This document shows positions 1 to 11,714 of a DNA stretch of 64,000 bases, piece by piece. The position numbers were made by a program, and so were the translations under genes. The DNA is from Rhodoblastus acidophilus (lineage in GTDB: Bacteria > Pseudomonadota > Alphaproteobacteria > Rhizobiales > Beijerinckiaceae). The stretch lies in NCBI RefSeq assembly GCF_900187365.1, contig NZ_FYDG01000005.1, forward strand, positions 183,747 through 247,746, in the 5' to 3' direction. A model generated the notes under the pieces. It was not told the DNA's origin. It saw only the letters and a list, made by a program, of their open reading frames with translations, and did no database searches. Position 1 is the stretch's first letter; every line of letters begins with the position of its first letter.

Positions 1-239
1 ACCAGCAGATGCGTCTCGCTCTTGCCCGTGCCCGACAGCAGCGCGGGGCCGCCGCCGGAAATGCCGGAGGCGAGGTTCGCCAGCACGGTCTCCATGCGCT
101 CGGCATAGGGACGCGCGGCTTCCGCGGCCAACTGCGCACGGCGAAGCTTTGCCGCCGCGACCATCTGCATGGCCTTGGTGATTTTTTGCGTCGCCTTCAC
201 GGAAGCGATGCGGTTACGAAGATCCTTCAACGAGGGCAT
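1..239 (-). CDS. atpG: ATP synthase F1 gamma subunit (3' end outside the window)
   Basis: Gamma is the central rotor shaft of F1 and couples proton flow through Fo to ATP synthesis. Only the first 79 or so codons are visible. They read [20 protein letters not shown], then a [16 protein letters not shown] helix, which is the classic gamma N-terminal helix that lies inside the alpha3beta3 barrel. The gene lies downstream of atpA on the same strand, as in the usual alphaproteobacterial order atpH-atpA-atpG-atpD-atpC. An 87-nt gap with a hairpin separates it from atpA. The gene is cut by the window edge and is not a pseudogene as far as can be seen. Confidence 0.95.
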   Translation of the reverse strand, partial: MPSLKDLRNRIASVKATQKITKAMQMVAAAKLRRAQLAAEAARPYAERMETVLANLASGISGGGPALLSGTGKSETHLL

Positions 240-291
240 AGTTTATCCGCTCGAAAACCGCCCGCGGCGCGAGGCCGGAGCTGTAAGGGGA

Positions 292-318
292 CGGACCCGT
301 CACAATCGGACGGGTCCG
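292..318 (-). other. Hairpin between atpA and atpG
   Basis: A perfect 9-bp stem (CGGACCCGT at 292-300, ACGGGTCCG at 310-318) with a 9-nt loop lies between the atpA stop and the atpG start. There is no T-tract, so it is not a convincing intrinsic terminator. A role in mRNA processing or in setting subunit ratios is inference. Confidence 0.4.
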
Positions 319-326
319 GTTCGGAT

Positions 327-1855
<1,529 letters not shown>

Positions 1856-1856
<1 letters not shown>

Positions 1857-2428
1857 CAGCCGACCTCTTTCATACGTGTGCGGAGCAAATTGAGCTTGGT
1901 TTTGAGCGAGGCGTCGACCATGCGAGAGCCAAGCTTGACGACGATGCCGCCAATGATCGAGGGATCGACCTTGACGTTGACTTTCACGGACTGGCCGCCG
2001 GCGACCTGACGCAGCGCGGCTTCGAGCGCGGCGGAACGGTCGGCCGAGAGCGGCGCCGCGACGGTGACCTGCGCCCGGGTGACGCCCTTGGCCTTGTCGT
2101 TCAGCGCGAGATAAGCGCGAATCATTTCAGGCAGGACGAACAGGCGGCGCTTGGACGCCACGAGCTTGATGAAATTGGCGGTGATGTCGCCATAACCGAA
2201 CTGGTTGAGCAGCGCGGTGATCGCCTTCAACTGGTCTTCGGCGGAGAAAACCGGGCTGGCGACAAAGCGCTTCAGATCGGACGATTGTTCGATCATGGCG
2301 CCAAAATCGCCAAGCGCTTCGGCGACGGCGCTGGTGACGTTCCGTTCCTGAGCCAACTTGTAGAGGGCCTGGGCATAGCGTTCCGCAACGCCGGACGTCG
2401 GATTAACGGAGTCTTCGACTTCAGCCAC
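1856..2428 (-). CDS. atpH: ATP synthase F1 delta subunit
   Basis: Delta (OSCP) sits on top of F1 and joins it to the peripheral b stalk. The 190-aa product has the family features: an N-terminal helical domain ([16 protein letters not shown] near residues 15-30) and a C-terminal segment with [20 protein letters not shown]. It appears to be the first gene of the atp operon here. It starts at GTG, preceded by an AAAGGGGG ribosome-binding sequence. The 203 nt upstream of it (2429-2631) should hold the operon promoter, but I cannot assign -35/-10 boxes confidently. Confidence 0.95.
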
Positions 2429-2631
2429 GCGGAAAGGCCCCCTTTATGAAAGTCTGACATAAGCCCGCCGCGCCTGGGCGGCGCTGCAGCGGACAATCCT
2501 GTCTGGAGACGGCTGGATGACCCAAGGCGCTCCAACCGAAAGGCGGCGCTCACGTAACATAGGGCGCCCTGCGGCGCAACCCTGCGACGCCAAGCAAATT
2601 CGCAGCCTGCTACCAAATGACGACCTGAGCT

Positions 2632-4890
2632 TCAGAGAAAGCTTTGTGGGTCAACGTCGAGACTGACCTTCAAATCTTTGACCGGCTTGGGGCCGCGCGC
2701 GCGCATGGCGCGCAGGAACGCCTGAATATTCGCCTTGCGTGGCGCTTTTATCAGCAGACGGAAACGATACTTTCCGCGAACCATCGCGATGGGCGCTTCC
2801 ACGGGACCGTAGACGGCGACATCGTCCGGCCCGGGGAAGGCGCCCGGCGCGGCCACGCTCCATCCGCCGCCTTCAGGCGGCCGGATCGCCGCCCGCGCCA
2901 GGGCGCGGGCGAACACTTCGGCGGCGGCGCGGTCGGAGCCGGAAACGACGACGCCGGCGAGCCGCCCGAACGGGGGAAGGCGCGCGAGGCGGCGCGCATC
3001 GGTCTCCTCCGCGTAAAAACGCTCGAAATCGCCCGACAGCAGCGCGCGCAGAACGGGATGGTCGGGCTGCCAGGTCTGGAGCAAGGCGCGGCCCGGCTTC
3101 TCGCCGCGCCCGGCGCGCCCCGCCACCTGGTTGAGGAGCTGAAACGTGCGCTCGGCCGCGCGCGGATCGCCGTTGGACAGGCCGATGTCGGCGTCGACCA
3201 CGCCCACCAGCGTCAGATGCGGAAAATTATGGCCCTTCGCGACGAGCTGCGTCCCGATCACCAGATCGAATTTCTGTTCCGCTATCGCCTGCAATTCCGC
3301 GCGCATCCGTTCGGTCCCGCCGGGCATGTCGGACGACAACACCAGCAGGCGCGCCTCGGGCGCCAGCGCCGCCGCCTCCTCGGCCAGCCGTTCGACGCCC
3401 GGCCCGCAGGCCGAGAGGGTGTCAGCCTGCCCGCAAGCCGGGCAAACGTCGGGTCGGCGCTCGACATGGCCGCAATGATGGCAGACCAGCGCCCGGCGAA
3501 ACCGATGTTCGACCAGCCAGGCCGAGCAATTCGGGCACTCGAATTTATGGCCGCAGGCGCGGCACAGGGTTAACGGGGCGTATCCGCGCCGGTTGAGGAA
3601 CAGCAGGGATTGTTCGCCCTGGGCGAGATTGTGCTTCAGCGCCTCTTCCAGCGGGGGCGAAATCCACTTGCCCCGCGCCGCGCCATGCTGGCGCAGGTCG
3701 ATCGCCTTGAGAGCGGGCATCTGCCGGCCGGCGAAACGGCTTGCCAGGCGCAAATAGCCGTATCGGCCCTGGCGCGCATTCTCGCGCGTCTCGATCGACG
3801 GGGTCGCCGAAGCGAGCACGACGGCGCAGCGCTCGATTCGCGCCCGCACCACCGCCATGTCGCGGGCGTGGTAGATGACCCCTTCCTCCTGCTTGTAGGC
3901 GGCTTCGTGCTCCTCATCGACCACGATCAGGCGCAAGTTCTGGAACGGCAGGAACAGGGCCGAGCGCGCGCCGGCGACGACCTTGGCCTCGCCCTCCGCC
4001 GCCGCGCGCCAGACGCGGGCGCGGCGGCGCGGCGTCAGTTCCGAATGCCATTCGGCGGGAGGAACGCCGAAGCGCCGGGCGAACCGGTCGCGGAATTGCG
4101 ACGTCAGCGCGATTTCCGGCATCAGGATCAGCACCTGCCCGCCAGCGGCGATGGCTTCGGCCACCGCCTCGAAATAGACTTCGGTCTTGCCCGAACCGGT
4201 CACGCCCTCCAGCAGGATAGGCTTGAATTCATGTTGGCGCGCCGCCTCGCGCAGCGCGGCCGCCGCTTGCTCCTGGGCGTCGGACAGGCCGGCGCGATAA
4301 AAATCGGGATCGGGCGCTGCGGTCTTTTCCGGCCCCAGCGCCACCGGCTCCAGCGCGCCGTCGTCGATCAGGGCGTCGATCACGCTGGCCGAGACGCCGG
4401 CCAGCCGCGCCAGCTCCGCCTTGCTGACGGGCGCGTCGGCCGGCAGCGACGCCAGGGCGCGCCGCCGCGCCTCGGTCAGCCGCGCCGGCGCCGCGCCGGT
4501 GGCGCGCAGGCCGATTCGCACCGGCTCGGCCCCGGCCTCGACCGCCGCATGGGCGGCCATGCGCAGCGCCATGCCGCGCGGCGCGACGGTCCAGGTCGCC
4601 ACCCAGTCGAGAAAGTCGCGCAGTTTTTCCGGCAGCGGCGGGAAATCGAGGCGCGATTCGATGCGTTTCAGATTGGCGCCGGAGCCGGCGCCCAGCCCCC
4701 AGACGACGCCGTAAGTCTTGCGCGCGCCGAGCGGCACCGCGACGAAATCGCCGGGGGCCACGCGGACCTCCGGCGGAATGGCGTAAGAATAGGTCTGATC
4801 GACGGCGACGGGGACCAGGACTTCGGCGACAGCGCAAGGCTCAGGGCCTCGCGCGCAGTCCCCGGCTTCATGCGCTCGCGCGCGGTCCAT
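2632..4890 (-). CDS. priA: Primosomal replication-restart helicase PriA
   Basis: PriA is the 3'-5' helicase that recognises stalled forks and reloads the replisome. The 752-aa protein has an N-terminal DNA-binding domain (about 20-110), Walker A GVTGSGKT at 229-236, a DEEH box at 325-328, and eight cysteines in CxxC pairs (443, 446, 452, 455, 470, 473, 483, 486) that form the two zinc sites. The ATG start has GGAG upstream; the first 20 residues precede the usual family start, but no closer start codon exists in frame. It lies 35 nt downstream of secA, on the same strand. Confidence 0.97.
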   Translation of the reverse strand: MDRARAHEAGDCARGPEPCAVAEVLVPVAVDQTYSYAIPPEVRVAPGDFVAVPLGARKTYGVVWGLGAGSGANLKRIESRLDFPPLPEKLRDFLDWVATWTVAPRGMALRMAAHAAVEAGAEPVRIGLRATGAAPARLTEARRRALASLPADAPVSKAELARLAGVSASVIDALIDDGALEPVALGPEKTAAPDPDFYRAGLSDAQEQAAAALREAARQHEFKPILLEGVTGSGKTEVYFEAVAEAIAAGGQVLILMPEIALTSQFRDRFARRFGVPPAEWHSELTPRRRARVWRAAAEGEAKVVAGARSALFLPFQNLRLIVVDEEHEAAYKQEEGVIYHARDMAVVRARIERCAVVLASATPSIETRENARQGRYGYLRLASRFAGRQMPALKAIDLRQHGAARGKWISPPLEEALKHNLAQGEQSLLFLNRRGYAPLTLCRACGHKFECPNCSAWLVEHRFRRALVCHHCGHVERRPDVCPACGQADTLSACGPGVERLAEEAAALAPEARLLVLSSDMPGGTERMRAELQAIAEQKFDLVIGTQLVAKGHNFPHLTLVGVVDADIGLSNGDPRAAERTFQLLNQVAGRAGRGEKPGRALLQTWQPDHPVLRALLSGDFERFYAEETDARRLARLPPFGRLAGVVVSGSDRAAAEVFARALARAAIRPPEGGGWSVAAPGAFPGPDDVAVYGPVEAPIAMVRGKYRFRLLIKAPRKANIQAFLRAMRARGPKPVKDLKVSLDVDPQSFL

Positions 4891-4925
4891 GGTCCGCTCC
4901 GCGGCGGTTCAGCCGCCGGCGCCGC

Positions 4926-7733
4926 TCACGCGACGGCGCCGTGACAATGCTTGTACTTTTTGCCCGAACCGCAGGGGCAAGCCTCGTTGCGGCCGACGCG
5001 GCCCCAGCTGTCCGGGTTGTTCGGATCGCGCGGCGCAGCGGGCTCCTCGCCGGCCAGCGCGACGGGCGTGAATTCGCCGGAGGCGATGGCGGCGTTGATG
5101 CCGGCGAGCGCTTCCTCGTCCTCGCCGGTCGCCGGGTCGACATGCGACCCGAACATCGGCGGCGGCGTCAGGCCGGGCGGCGGCTCCACGCTGACTTCGA
5201 CGCGCATGAGCTGCGCCGTCACGACTTCGCGCAGCTTGGTGATCAAGCCGTCGAACAGATCGAACGCCTCGGACTTGTATTCGTTGAGCGGGTCGCGCTG
5301 GGCCATGCCGCGCCAGCCGATCACCTGCCGCAAATGGTCGAGCACGACGAGATGCTCGCGCCACAAATGGTCGAGCGTCTGCAGCAGCACCTGCTTCTCG
5401 ACATAGCGGGTCAGCGCGGTCGAATTTTTCTGCTCGCGCGCGGCGTAAGCTTCTTCGGCCGCCTTTTCGATGCGCTCGCGCAACTCCTCGTCGGCGATGC
5501 CCTCTTCCTTGGCCCAGTCGGCCAGCGGCAGCTCCAGATTGAGCTGCGCCTTCACCGCCGCGTCGAGCCCGGCGATGTCCCAGGCCTCGGGATAGGCGTC
5601 ATGCGGCACGTGCTCGCTGACGAGGTCTTCCACCACGCCGTCGCGCATCTCGGCGATGATGTCCTCGATGGACTCCTGGGCCATCATGTCGCGGCGCTGT
5701 TCGAACACGACTTTGCGCTGGTCGTTCATGACGTTGTCGAACTTCAGCACGTTCTTGCGCATGTCGAAATTGCGCGCTTCCACCTTCTGCTGCGCCTTTT
5801 CCAGCGCCTTGTTGATCCAGGGGTGGACGATGGCCTCGCCTTCCTTGAGTCCCAGCTTGACCAGCATGGTCTCCATGCGGTCGGAGCCGAAAATCCGCAT
5901 CAGGTCGTCCTGCAGCGACAGGAAGAATTTCGACTTGCCGGGGTCGCCCTGGCGGCCGGAGCGCCCGCGCAGCTGGTTGTCGATGCGGCGGCTCTCGTGG
6001 CGCTCGGTGCCGACGATATAGAGACCGCCGGCGGCGATGGCTTTCTGCTTGAAATCGGCGATTTCGGCGCGAAGCGCCTTTTCCTTCGCCGCGCGCGCCT
6101 CGCCTTCAAGCCCGGCGCATTCCAGGCGCAGGCGCATGTCCATATTGCCGCCGAGCTGAATGTCGGTGCCGCGACCCGCCATATTGGTCGCGATGGTGAT
6201 GGCGCCGGGCACGCCGGCCTCCGCCACGATATAGGCTTCCTGCTCATGGAAGCGGGCGTTCAGAACCGCGAAATTCTTCGAGGGCTTGCCGGAGCGCGCG
6301 CCTTGATAAAGCTTGTCGAGCGCGCCGGGCGCGCCGAAGTCGATCACCTTGTAGCCGCGCGCCTTGAGCCGGTCGGCCAGCTGTTCCGACTTTTCGATCG
6401 AGGTGGTGCCGACCAGCAGCGGCTGCGCCTTGGCGTTGGCGTCCTCGATTTCGGCGATGATCGCGTTGAGCTTCTCTTCCTGCGACCGATACACTTCGTC
6501 GTCAGCGTCGATGCGCGCCACCGCGACATTGGTGGGGATCTCCACCACGTCGAGACGATAGATTTCGGCGAATTCATTGGCCTCGGTCGAGGCCGTGCCG
6601 GTCATGCCGGCGAGTTTTTTGTATAGACGGAAGTAATTCTGGAAGGTGACGGTGGCGAGCGTGACGTTTTCGGGTTGGACCGTGACGTTTTCCTTGGCTT
6701 CCAGCGCCTGGTGCTGGCCTTCGGAATAGCGGCGGCCCGGCATCATGCGTCCCGTGAATTCGTCGATGATGACGACTTCGCCGTTGCGGACGATATAGTC
6801 CTTGTCGCACGCGAACAGTTTATGGGCGCGCAAGGCCTGATTGACGTGGTGGACGAGCGTCACATTGGCGGCTTCGTAAAGCGACCCCTCGGTCAGCAGT
6901 CCCGCGCCGCGCAGAAGCTCCTCGACATGCTCGTTGCCCTGTTCGGTGAGGGACACGGCGCGCTGCTTCTCGTCCAGCTCGAAATCGCCATCGGTCAGAT
7001 TGGGGATGAGCTTGTCGATGGCGGTGTAGAGATCGGACCTGTCTTCGGAAGGGCCTGAAATGATCAGCGGCGTGCGCGCCTCGTCGATCAGGATCGAATC
7101 GACCTCGTCGACGATGGCGAAGACATGGCCGCGCTGAACCATCTGGTTCAGCTCATATTTCATGTTGTCGCGCAGATAGTCGAAGCCGAACTCGTTGTTC
7201 GTGCCATAGGTGATGTCGGCGGCGTAGGCCTGGGCGCGTTCGCTGTCGCTCAGGCCATGGACGATGACGCCGACGCTCAGGCCGAGGAAATTGTAGACGC
7301 GGCCCATGTTTTCCGCGTCGCGGCGGGCGAGATAGTCGTTGACGGTCACGACATGCACGCCCTTGCCGTCAAGGGCGTTGAGATAGCAGGCCAGCGTCGC
7401 GACCAGCGTCTTGCCCTCGCCGGTCTTCATTTCGGCGATGGCGCCTTCGTGCAGCACCATGCCGCCGATCAGCTGCACGTCGAAATGGCGTTGTCCCAGC
7501 GAGCGCTTGGCCGCCTCGCGGACGGTGGCGAAGGCGGGAACCAGCAAATCGTCGAGCTTGGCGCCGTTGGCGAGCTGGGCGCGGAATTCATCGGTGCGGG
7601 CGCGCAGCGCCTCGTCCGACAAAGCCGCGACCTCCGGCTCGAGCGCATTGATCTCCGCAACCCTCGGCTTGTAGCTTTTCAAACGGCGGTCGTTGGCGGT
7701 GCCGAAGATTTTTTTGGCCAGGCTTCCGAACAT
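4926..7733 (-). CDS. secA: Preprotein translocase ATPase SecA
   Basis: SecA is the motor that pushes unfolded secretory proteins through SecYEG. The 935-aa length fits alphaproteobacterial SecA. Motifs include Walker A MKTGEGKT (about 102-109), the helicase box [19 protein letters not shown], the GRxGRQGDPG motif of the second ATPase fold, and a C-terminal zinc-binding SEC-C motif with Cys919, Cys921, Cys930 and His931, used for SecB and membrane contact. A 210-nt gap separates it from the upstream DUF2147 gene, so it probably has its own promoter. Confidence 0.98.
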   Translation of the reverse strand: MFGSLAKKIFGTANDRRLKSYKPRVAEINALEPEVAALSDEALRARTDEFRAQLANGAKLDDLLVPAFATVREAAKRSLGQRHFDVQLIGGMVLHEGAIAEMKTGEGKTLVATLACYLNALDGKGVHVVTVNDYLARRDAENMGRVYNFLGLSVGVIVHGLSDSERAQAYAADITYGTNNEFGFDYLRDNMKYELNQMVQRGHVFAIVDEVDSILIDEARTPLIISGPSEDRSDLYTAIDKLIPNLTDGDFELDEKQRAVSLTEQGNEHVEELLRGAGLLTEGSLYEAANVTLVHHVNQALRAHKLFACDKDYIVRNGEVVIIDEFTGRMMPGRRYSEGQHQALEAKENVTVQPENVTLATVTFQNYFRLYKKLAGMTGTASTEANEFAEIYRLDVVEIPTNVAVARIDADDEVYRSQEEKLNAIIAEIEDANAKAQPLLVGTTSIEKSEQLADRLKARGYKVIDFGAPGALDKLYQGARSGKPSKNFAVLNARFHEQEAYIVAEAGVPGAITIATNMAGRGTDIQLGGNMDMRLRLECAGLEGEARAAKEKALRAEIADFKQKAIAAGGLYIVGTERHESRRIDNQLRGRSGRQGDPGKSKFFLSLQDDLMRIFGSDRMETMLVKLGLKEGEAIVHPWINKALEKAQQKVEARNFDMRKNVLKFDNVMNDQRKVVFEQRRDMMAQESIEDIIAEMRDGVVEDLVSEHVPHDAYPEAWDIAGLDAAVKAQLNLELPLADWAKEEGIADEELRERIEKAAEEAYAAREQKNSTALTRYVEKQVLLQTLDHLWREHLVVLDHLRQVIGWRGMAQRDPLNEYKSEAFDLFDGLITKLREVVTAQLMRVEVSVEPPPGLTPPPMFGSHVDPATGEDEEALAGINAAIASGEFTPVALAGEEPAAPRDPNNPDSWGRVGRNEACPCGSGKKYKHCHGAVA

Positions 7734-7943
7734 TCCAACGATCCTTCATACGACGCCTGTCAGGCTCGCCCCAATGTGGGCAGCGCTCCGCAAAGCACAA
7801 GGAGCGCCGCCCGATTGCACAGCCATGCGACGCTTCAAAGCAGGCGCTTCGGACGGTAAACAGCGAAAATTTCGCGCGCCGGAGGAATAAGAGCGGGGCG
7901 CCGGCTTGTCAACGCGAAGGCATTGGCGCCTCGCTCCAAGATT

Positions 7944-8318
7944 TCATTCGCGCCGCCAAGTCTCGCCGCCGCAGAAACCGTTCGGCAGGCAGCCCTTGAC
8001 CTTGAGACGGTCTCCGTTCAACGAGATTTCGCCGTGATAGGTCTTGCCGTCGTCGATGTTGAAAATCGCGCCGCGCCAAATCTCGCCCTCCTGGCGCAGG
8101 CCCAGCAAAATCTTGGTGCCGACCACCGATTTCGCGCCCGCGGCCGGCGCCGGGGCGGCGGCGACATAGCCGCAAACCGCCTTGCCGCACGCCTTGATGC
8201 GAATGATCGCGGACCCGTCCGCCACCCGCCACAAGCCCAACGGATTCGCCGGCGCCTGGGCCGCCGCCGGAGCGAGGGAGAAACCGCAGGCGACGGCTGC
8301 GACCACCAGGATTTTCAT
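7944..8318 (-). CDS. DUF2147-family secreted protein
   Basis: This is a 124-aa protein with a clear Sec signal peptide (about residues 1-22, cleavage after AAAQA). The mature part matches the DUF2147 pattern: GLWRVADGSAIIRIKACGKAVCGYV at the start, then GxxILLGLR, GKTYHGEISLNGDRLKVKGC and a final GGETWRR. DUF2147 proteins are periplasmic, lipocalin-like and of unknown function. Cysteines near 40, 45, 113 and 118 could form disulfides. The ATG overlaps the hemD stop region by 4 nt, so it is probably translated with hemD. Longer upstream starts run through hemD and are rejected. Confidence 0.85.
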   Translation of the reverse strand: MKILVVAAVACGFSLAPAAAQAPANPLGLWRVADGSAIIRIKACGKAVCGYVAAAPAPAAGAKSVVGTKILLGLRQEGEIWRGAIFNIDDGKTYHGEISLNGDRLKVKGCLPNGFCGGETWRRE

Positions 8319-9013
8319 GTCGTCTTGACCCCCAATGAGGCGCGATGTTCGCCAATCAAGGTCATTAAACATTCTTCGGTCGGTTGAGAAGCGGTGAAAA
8401 TGGTTATTGCGCCGGCGCAACGCGCGCAAATCCGCGCGACGGCGGGCGACAGGCAAAAATGCGCGAGGCGCGGCCACATCTCGCCGGTCAGTTTTGCGGC
8501 CAATTCGGCGCTGCGCGGAGAATAGTGCAGGATCCCGTCGATTCCACCTTCTGCGAGCGCGGACATAATGTCGCGGGGCCAGGCCGCAACCGGGCGCGCG
8601 GCGTAGACTTCGACAAGATCGACGCGCCATCCCGCCGCGCGCAACCGGGTTTCAAGATCGGCGCGGCGCTCTTGCCCGGCGAGATAAAGCGCCGTCCTGG
8701 GCGAAGCGTCCTTCAGAAGGGCGTCCGCCAACCGTTCGGCGTCGGGCGCCGTCGCCGCGACGGAGAAACCGGCGCGCCGTCCGGCGGCCGCCGTCTTTTC
8801 CCCCACGCAGACCAGCGGCGCCTCGACCGTATAGGACGGCAGCAGCGCGCGGGCGCTGGTCGCGATCACCAAATCGAACGGACCCGCCGGCGCGACGGCG
8901 CCGGTCGGAGCGATGTCGAGAACCGGCGCGAGCACCGGTTCATGGCCCAGCGCCGTCAACCTTGCGGCGGTGCGCGCCGCCTCGTCAACGGGACGCGTCA
9001 CCAGCAGCCGCAT
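8315..9013 (-). CDS. hemD: Uroporphyrinogen-III synthase
   Basis: HemD cyclises hydroxymethylbilane with inversion of ring D to make uroporphyrinogen III, the branch point for haem, sirohaem and cobalamin. The 232-aa protein has the two-domain alternating layout, beginning MRLLVTRPVDEAARTA and ending with the SPRSAELAAKL and CLSPAVARIC segments of the second domain. Sequence conservation in this family is low, so placement directly after hemC (3-nt gap) is the strongest support. Its end overlaps the start of the DUF2147 gene. Confidence 0.92.
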   Translation of the reverse strand: MRLLVTRPVDEAARTAARLTALGHEPVLAPVLDIAPTGAVAPAGPFDLVIATSARALLPSYTVEAPLVCVGEKTAAAGRRAGFSVAATAPDAERLADALLKDASPRTALYLAGQERRADLETRLRAAGWRVDLVEVYAARPVAAWPRDIMSALAEGGIDGILHYSPRSAELAAKLTGEMWPRLAHFCLSPAVARICARCAGAITIFTASQPTEECLMTLIGEHRASLGVKTT

Positions 9014-9016
9014 GGG

Positions 9017-9937
9017 TCAGAACGCCAGAATGTCGCTCGGCGCGTCGGCGAGGATTTTTCGCGCCGCCTGCTCGCCAAGGGAAGCCGCCTCGGACACCGG
9101 CCCCTCGATTCGCGCGTCAAAAGCCTGCGAGCCGTCCTTGCGCAGGACGAGACCGTAGAACTTGAGCTGATCGCCCGAAACCGTGGCGTGGCCCGCGATG
9201 GGCGTGCGGCAGGAGCCGTCGAGCACATGCAGGAACGCGCGCTCGGCCGTCAGGGCGTATCCGGTCGCGGGATCGCAGATGGCGGCGACGTCGGCCAGCA
9301 GCTGCTTGTCCTGCGGACGCGCGGTGATGGCGATGGCGCCCTGGCCGCAAGCCGGCGGGAACTCGTCCAGCGAGAGGATCGACGTCACCTTGTCGGCGAG
9401 GCCGAGGCGGCGCAGGCCGGCGAGCGCCAGCAGGGTCGCCGCGAATTCGCCGCTGGCGACCTTGTTCAGGCGGGTCTGCACATTGCCGCGCAGCAATTCG
9501 ATCTGCAGATCGGGACGCAAGCGGCGAATCATCGCCTGCCGGCGCAGCGAGGCCGAGCCGACGCGGGCGCCCTGCGGCAGTTCAGCCAGAGTGGGGGCGG
9601 CGCCGCCGATGAAGGCGTCGCGGACGTCTTCGCGCGGCAGATAGCCGGCGACGATCAGACCCTCCGGCAGAAGGGTCGGCAGATCCTTGGCGGAGTGAAC
9701 GCAGATATCGACCTGACTATCGAGCTGAGCCTGATCGAGCTCGCGGGTGAAAAGCCCCTTGCCGCCGGCTTCGCTCAAGGCGCGATCCAGAATTTCGTCG
9801 CCCATCACCTTGATGATGCAGATCTCGAACGCGTCTTCCGACGTCTTGAAATGCGCGGCGAGACGCCGGCGGGTTTCATAAGCTTGCGCAAGCGCCAGAG
9901 GGCTGCCGCGCGTCCCGATTTTTAGCCGGACGGTCAA
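9017..9937 (-). CDS. hemC: Porphobilinogen deaminase (hydroxymethylbilane synthase)
   Basis: HemC polymerises four porphobilinogens into hydroxymethylbilane. The 306-aa protein carries the catalytic Asp in HSAKDLPT (D85), the substrate-binding arginines in GSASLRRQA and RGNVQTRL, and Cys243 in [10 protein letters not shown], to which the dipyrromethane cofactor attaches. The start is TTG with a GGAG box 7 nt upstream; no ATG lies nearby in frame. It is divergent from tsaD, as in many Hyphomicrobiales. Confidence 0.97.
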   Translation of the reverse strand: MTVRLKIGTRGSPLALAQAYETRRRLAAHFKTSEDAFEICIIKVMGDEILDRALSEAGGKGLFTRELDQAQLDSQVDICVHSAKDLPTLLPEGLIVAGYLPREDVRDAFIGGAAPTLAELPQGARVGSASLRRQAMIRRLRPDLQIELLRGNVQTRLNKVASGEFAATLLALAGLRRLGLADKVTSILSLDEFPPACGQGAIAITARPQDKQLLADVAAICDPATGYALTAERAFLHVLDGSCRTPIAGHATVSGDQLKFYGLVLRKDGSQAFDARIEGPVSEAASLGEQAARKILADAPSDILAF

Positions 9938-10086
9938 GACGAAACTCCAGAAATGTTGTTTGCGGTTTTCTTTTCTTCGGGTGCGGGACTATAGGGAAAA
10001 GAGTCCGGCGACGGAAGCGGAGCCGCCTCGGTAATTGGCCATTTTTTTTGCAACGTGGCGTTTGGTCGCGTTCAGGGGAGCCGTCA

Positions 10087-11157
10087 ATGCAAGCCAGCCT
10101 GCGCGTGCTCGGCATCGAAAGCACCTGCGACGAAACCGCGGCGGCGGTGGTGGAAGCCGATTCCGACGGACGCGGACGGATCCTGTCCAACGCCGTGTTG
10201 AGCCAGATCGCCGAACATGCGGCCTATGGCGGGGTCGTGCCGGAGATCGCGGCGCGCGCCCATGTCGACGCGCTCGACCGGCTGATCCGGCGCGCGCTGG
10301 AGGAGGCGGGCTGCGGCCTCAAAGACATCGACGCCGTGGCCGCCGCCGCCGGCCCCGGCCTGATCGGCGGCGTGATGGTCGGCCTGACCACCGGCAAGGC
10401 CATCGCCTTGGCCGCCAACAAGCCGTTCGTCGCGGTCAACCACCTCGAAGGCCATGCGCTGACGCCGCGCCTGACCGATGGAATCGATTTTCCCTATCTG
10501 CTGCTGCTGGTCTCCGGCGGGCACAGCCAACTGGTCTCGGTCGAAGGCGTCGGCGACTATCGCCGTCTCGGCTCGACCGTGGACGACGCCCTGGGCGAAG
10601 CCTTCGACAAGGCGGCCAAACTGCTGGGCCTGCCCTATCCCGGCGGCCCCAAGGTCGAGTTGGCCGCGCAAAAGGGCGATCCCGAACGCTTCGATCTGCC
10701 CCGGCCGATGGCGGGGCGGCGCAATCCCGATTTCTCCTTTTCCGGCCTGAAGACCGCGGTGCGGCAGGAGGCGGAAAAGCTCGCGCCGCTTACGGTGGGC
10801 GACGTCTCCGACCTCTGCGCCTCGTTCCAGGCCGCCGCCGTGGACGTGGTGGTGGACCGCTGCCGGGCGGCGCTGCGGCTGCTCGCCGACCAGCCCAAGC
10901 CGCCGACCGCGCTGGTCGCCGCCGGCGGCGTCGCCGCCAATGGCCCGATCCGGCGCGGACTGGCGCGGCTGTGCCTTGAAAGCGGGCTGAAGCTGGCGCT
11001 GCCGCCGGTCGGCCTGTGCTCGGACAACGGCGCCATGATCGCCTGGGCGGGGCTGGAGCGTTTCCGTCTCGGCTGGACCGACGGCATGGACTTCGCCGCC
11101 CGGCCGCGCTGGCCGCTCGACAGCCGTCAGGACCCGCGCTGGCACGGCAAGGCGTAA
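10087..11157 (+). CDS. tsaD: tRNA N6-adenosine threonylcarbamoyltransferase TsaD
   Basis: TsaD transfers threonylcarbamoyl from TC-AMP to A37 of ANN-decoding tRNAs, working with TsaB and TsaE. The start at 10087 is chosen because AGGGGAG lies just upstream and the protein then begins with the family signature ([10 protein letters not shown] at residues 8-17). Metal-binding His119 and His123 occur in NHLEGH. The 356-aa length is typical. The stop overlaps the next start as TAATG, so the PLD gene is probably coupled to it. Confidence 0.97.
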   Translation: MQASLRVLGIESTCDETAAAVVEADSDGRGRILSNAVLSQIAEHAAYGGVVPEIAARAHVDALDRLIRRALEEAGCGLKDIDAVAAAAGPGLIGGVMVGLTTGKAIALAANKPFVAVNHLEGHALTPRLTDGIDFPYLLLLVSGGHSQLVSVEGVGDYRRLGSTVDDALGEAFDKAAKLLGLPYPGGPKVELAAQKGDPERFDLPRPMAGRRNPDFSFSGLKTAVRQEAEKLAPLTVGDVSDLCASFQAAAVDVVVDRCRAALRLLADQPKPPTALVAAGGVAANGPIRRGLARLCLESGLKLALPPVGLCSDNGAMIAWAGLERFRLGWTDGMDFAARPRWPLDSRQDPRWHGKA

Positions 11158-11714
11158 TGCGCGGCAAGACGATCCTGATCGCGGGCGCCTTGCTCGTGGC
11201 GCTGGCCGCACCCAAGACATTTTTGCAGCCCACATCTCCGGTGACGGCGCCGGTCCGGGTCGCCTATGGTCCGAGCGACGGGTTCGAGGCCATCGATCCC
11301 GACCTCATCAACCGGGCGAAAGACCGGATCGACATGGCCGCCTATGTGCTCAGCGACCGGAAAATCATCGAAGCCCTGTCGGAGGCGGCGTCGCGCGGCG
11401 TCAAAATCCGCATTTATCTCGACCCCGAGCAATTCCGTCGCATCGCGTCCGGCAATGAAAATATGTTAGCTCTGGTCAACCAGCCCAACGTAAGCGCCCG
11501 AATCAAGGCCGAGCAGAACGACATGATGCATTTGAAAACTTTCGCCGTGGACGGCCGCTGGCTGCGCACGGGTTCGGCCAATTTCTCCTGGAGCGGCGAG
11601 CGCCGGCAGGACAATGACATTGTGGTGATCGACAGTCCCGAACTGGCGCAGGACTTCTCCCGTCATTTCGACCGCATCTGGGCGCGGCGCGACAATCGGG
11701 AGGCCGCGCGATGA
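11157..11714 (+). CDS. Phospholipase D-family protein, single HKD motif, membrane-anchored or exported
   Basis: This 185-aa protein begins with a hydrophobic signal or anchor (residues 4-20, GKTILIAGALLVALAAP). It then has a PLD-like fold with one HKD motif, HLKTFAVD, followed by GSANFSWSGE. A single HKD in a short protein resembles Nuc-type endonucleases, which act as dimers; a lipase role is less likely. It overlaps tsaD upstream (TAATG) and gpsA downstream (ATGA), so all three are probably one translationally coupled unit. The substrate (nucleic acid or phospholipid) cannot be told from sequence. Confidence 0.85.
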   Translation: MRGKTILIAGALLVALAAPKTFLQPTSPVTAPVRVAYGPSDGFEAIDPDLINRAKDRIDMAAYVLSDRKIIEALSEAASRGVKIRIYLDPEQFRRIASGNENMLALVNQPNVSARIKAEQNDMMHLKTFAVDGRWLRTGSANFSWSGERRQDNDIVVIDSPELAQDFSRHFDRIWARRDNREAAR

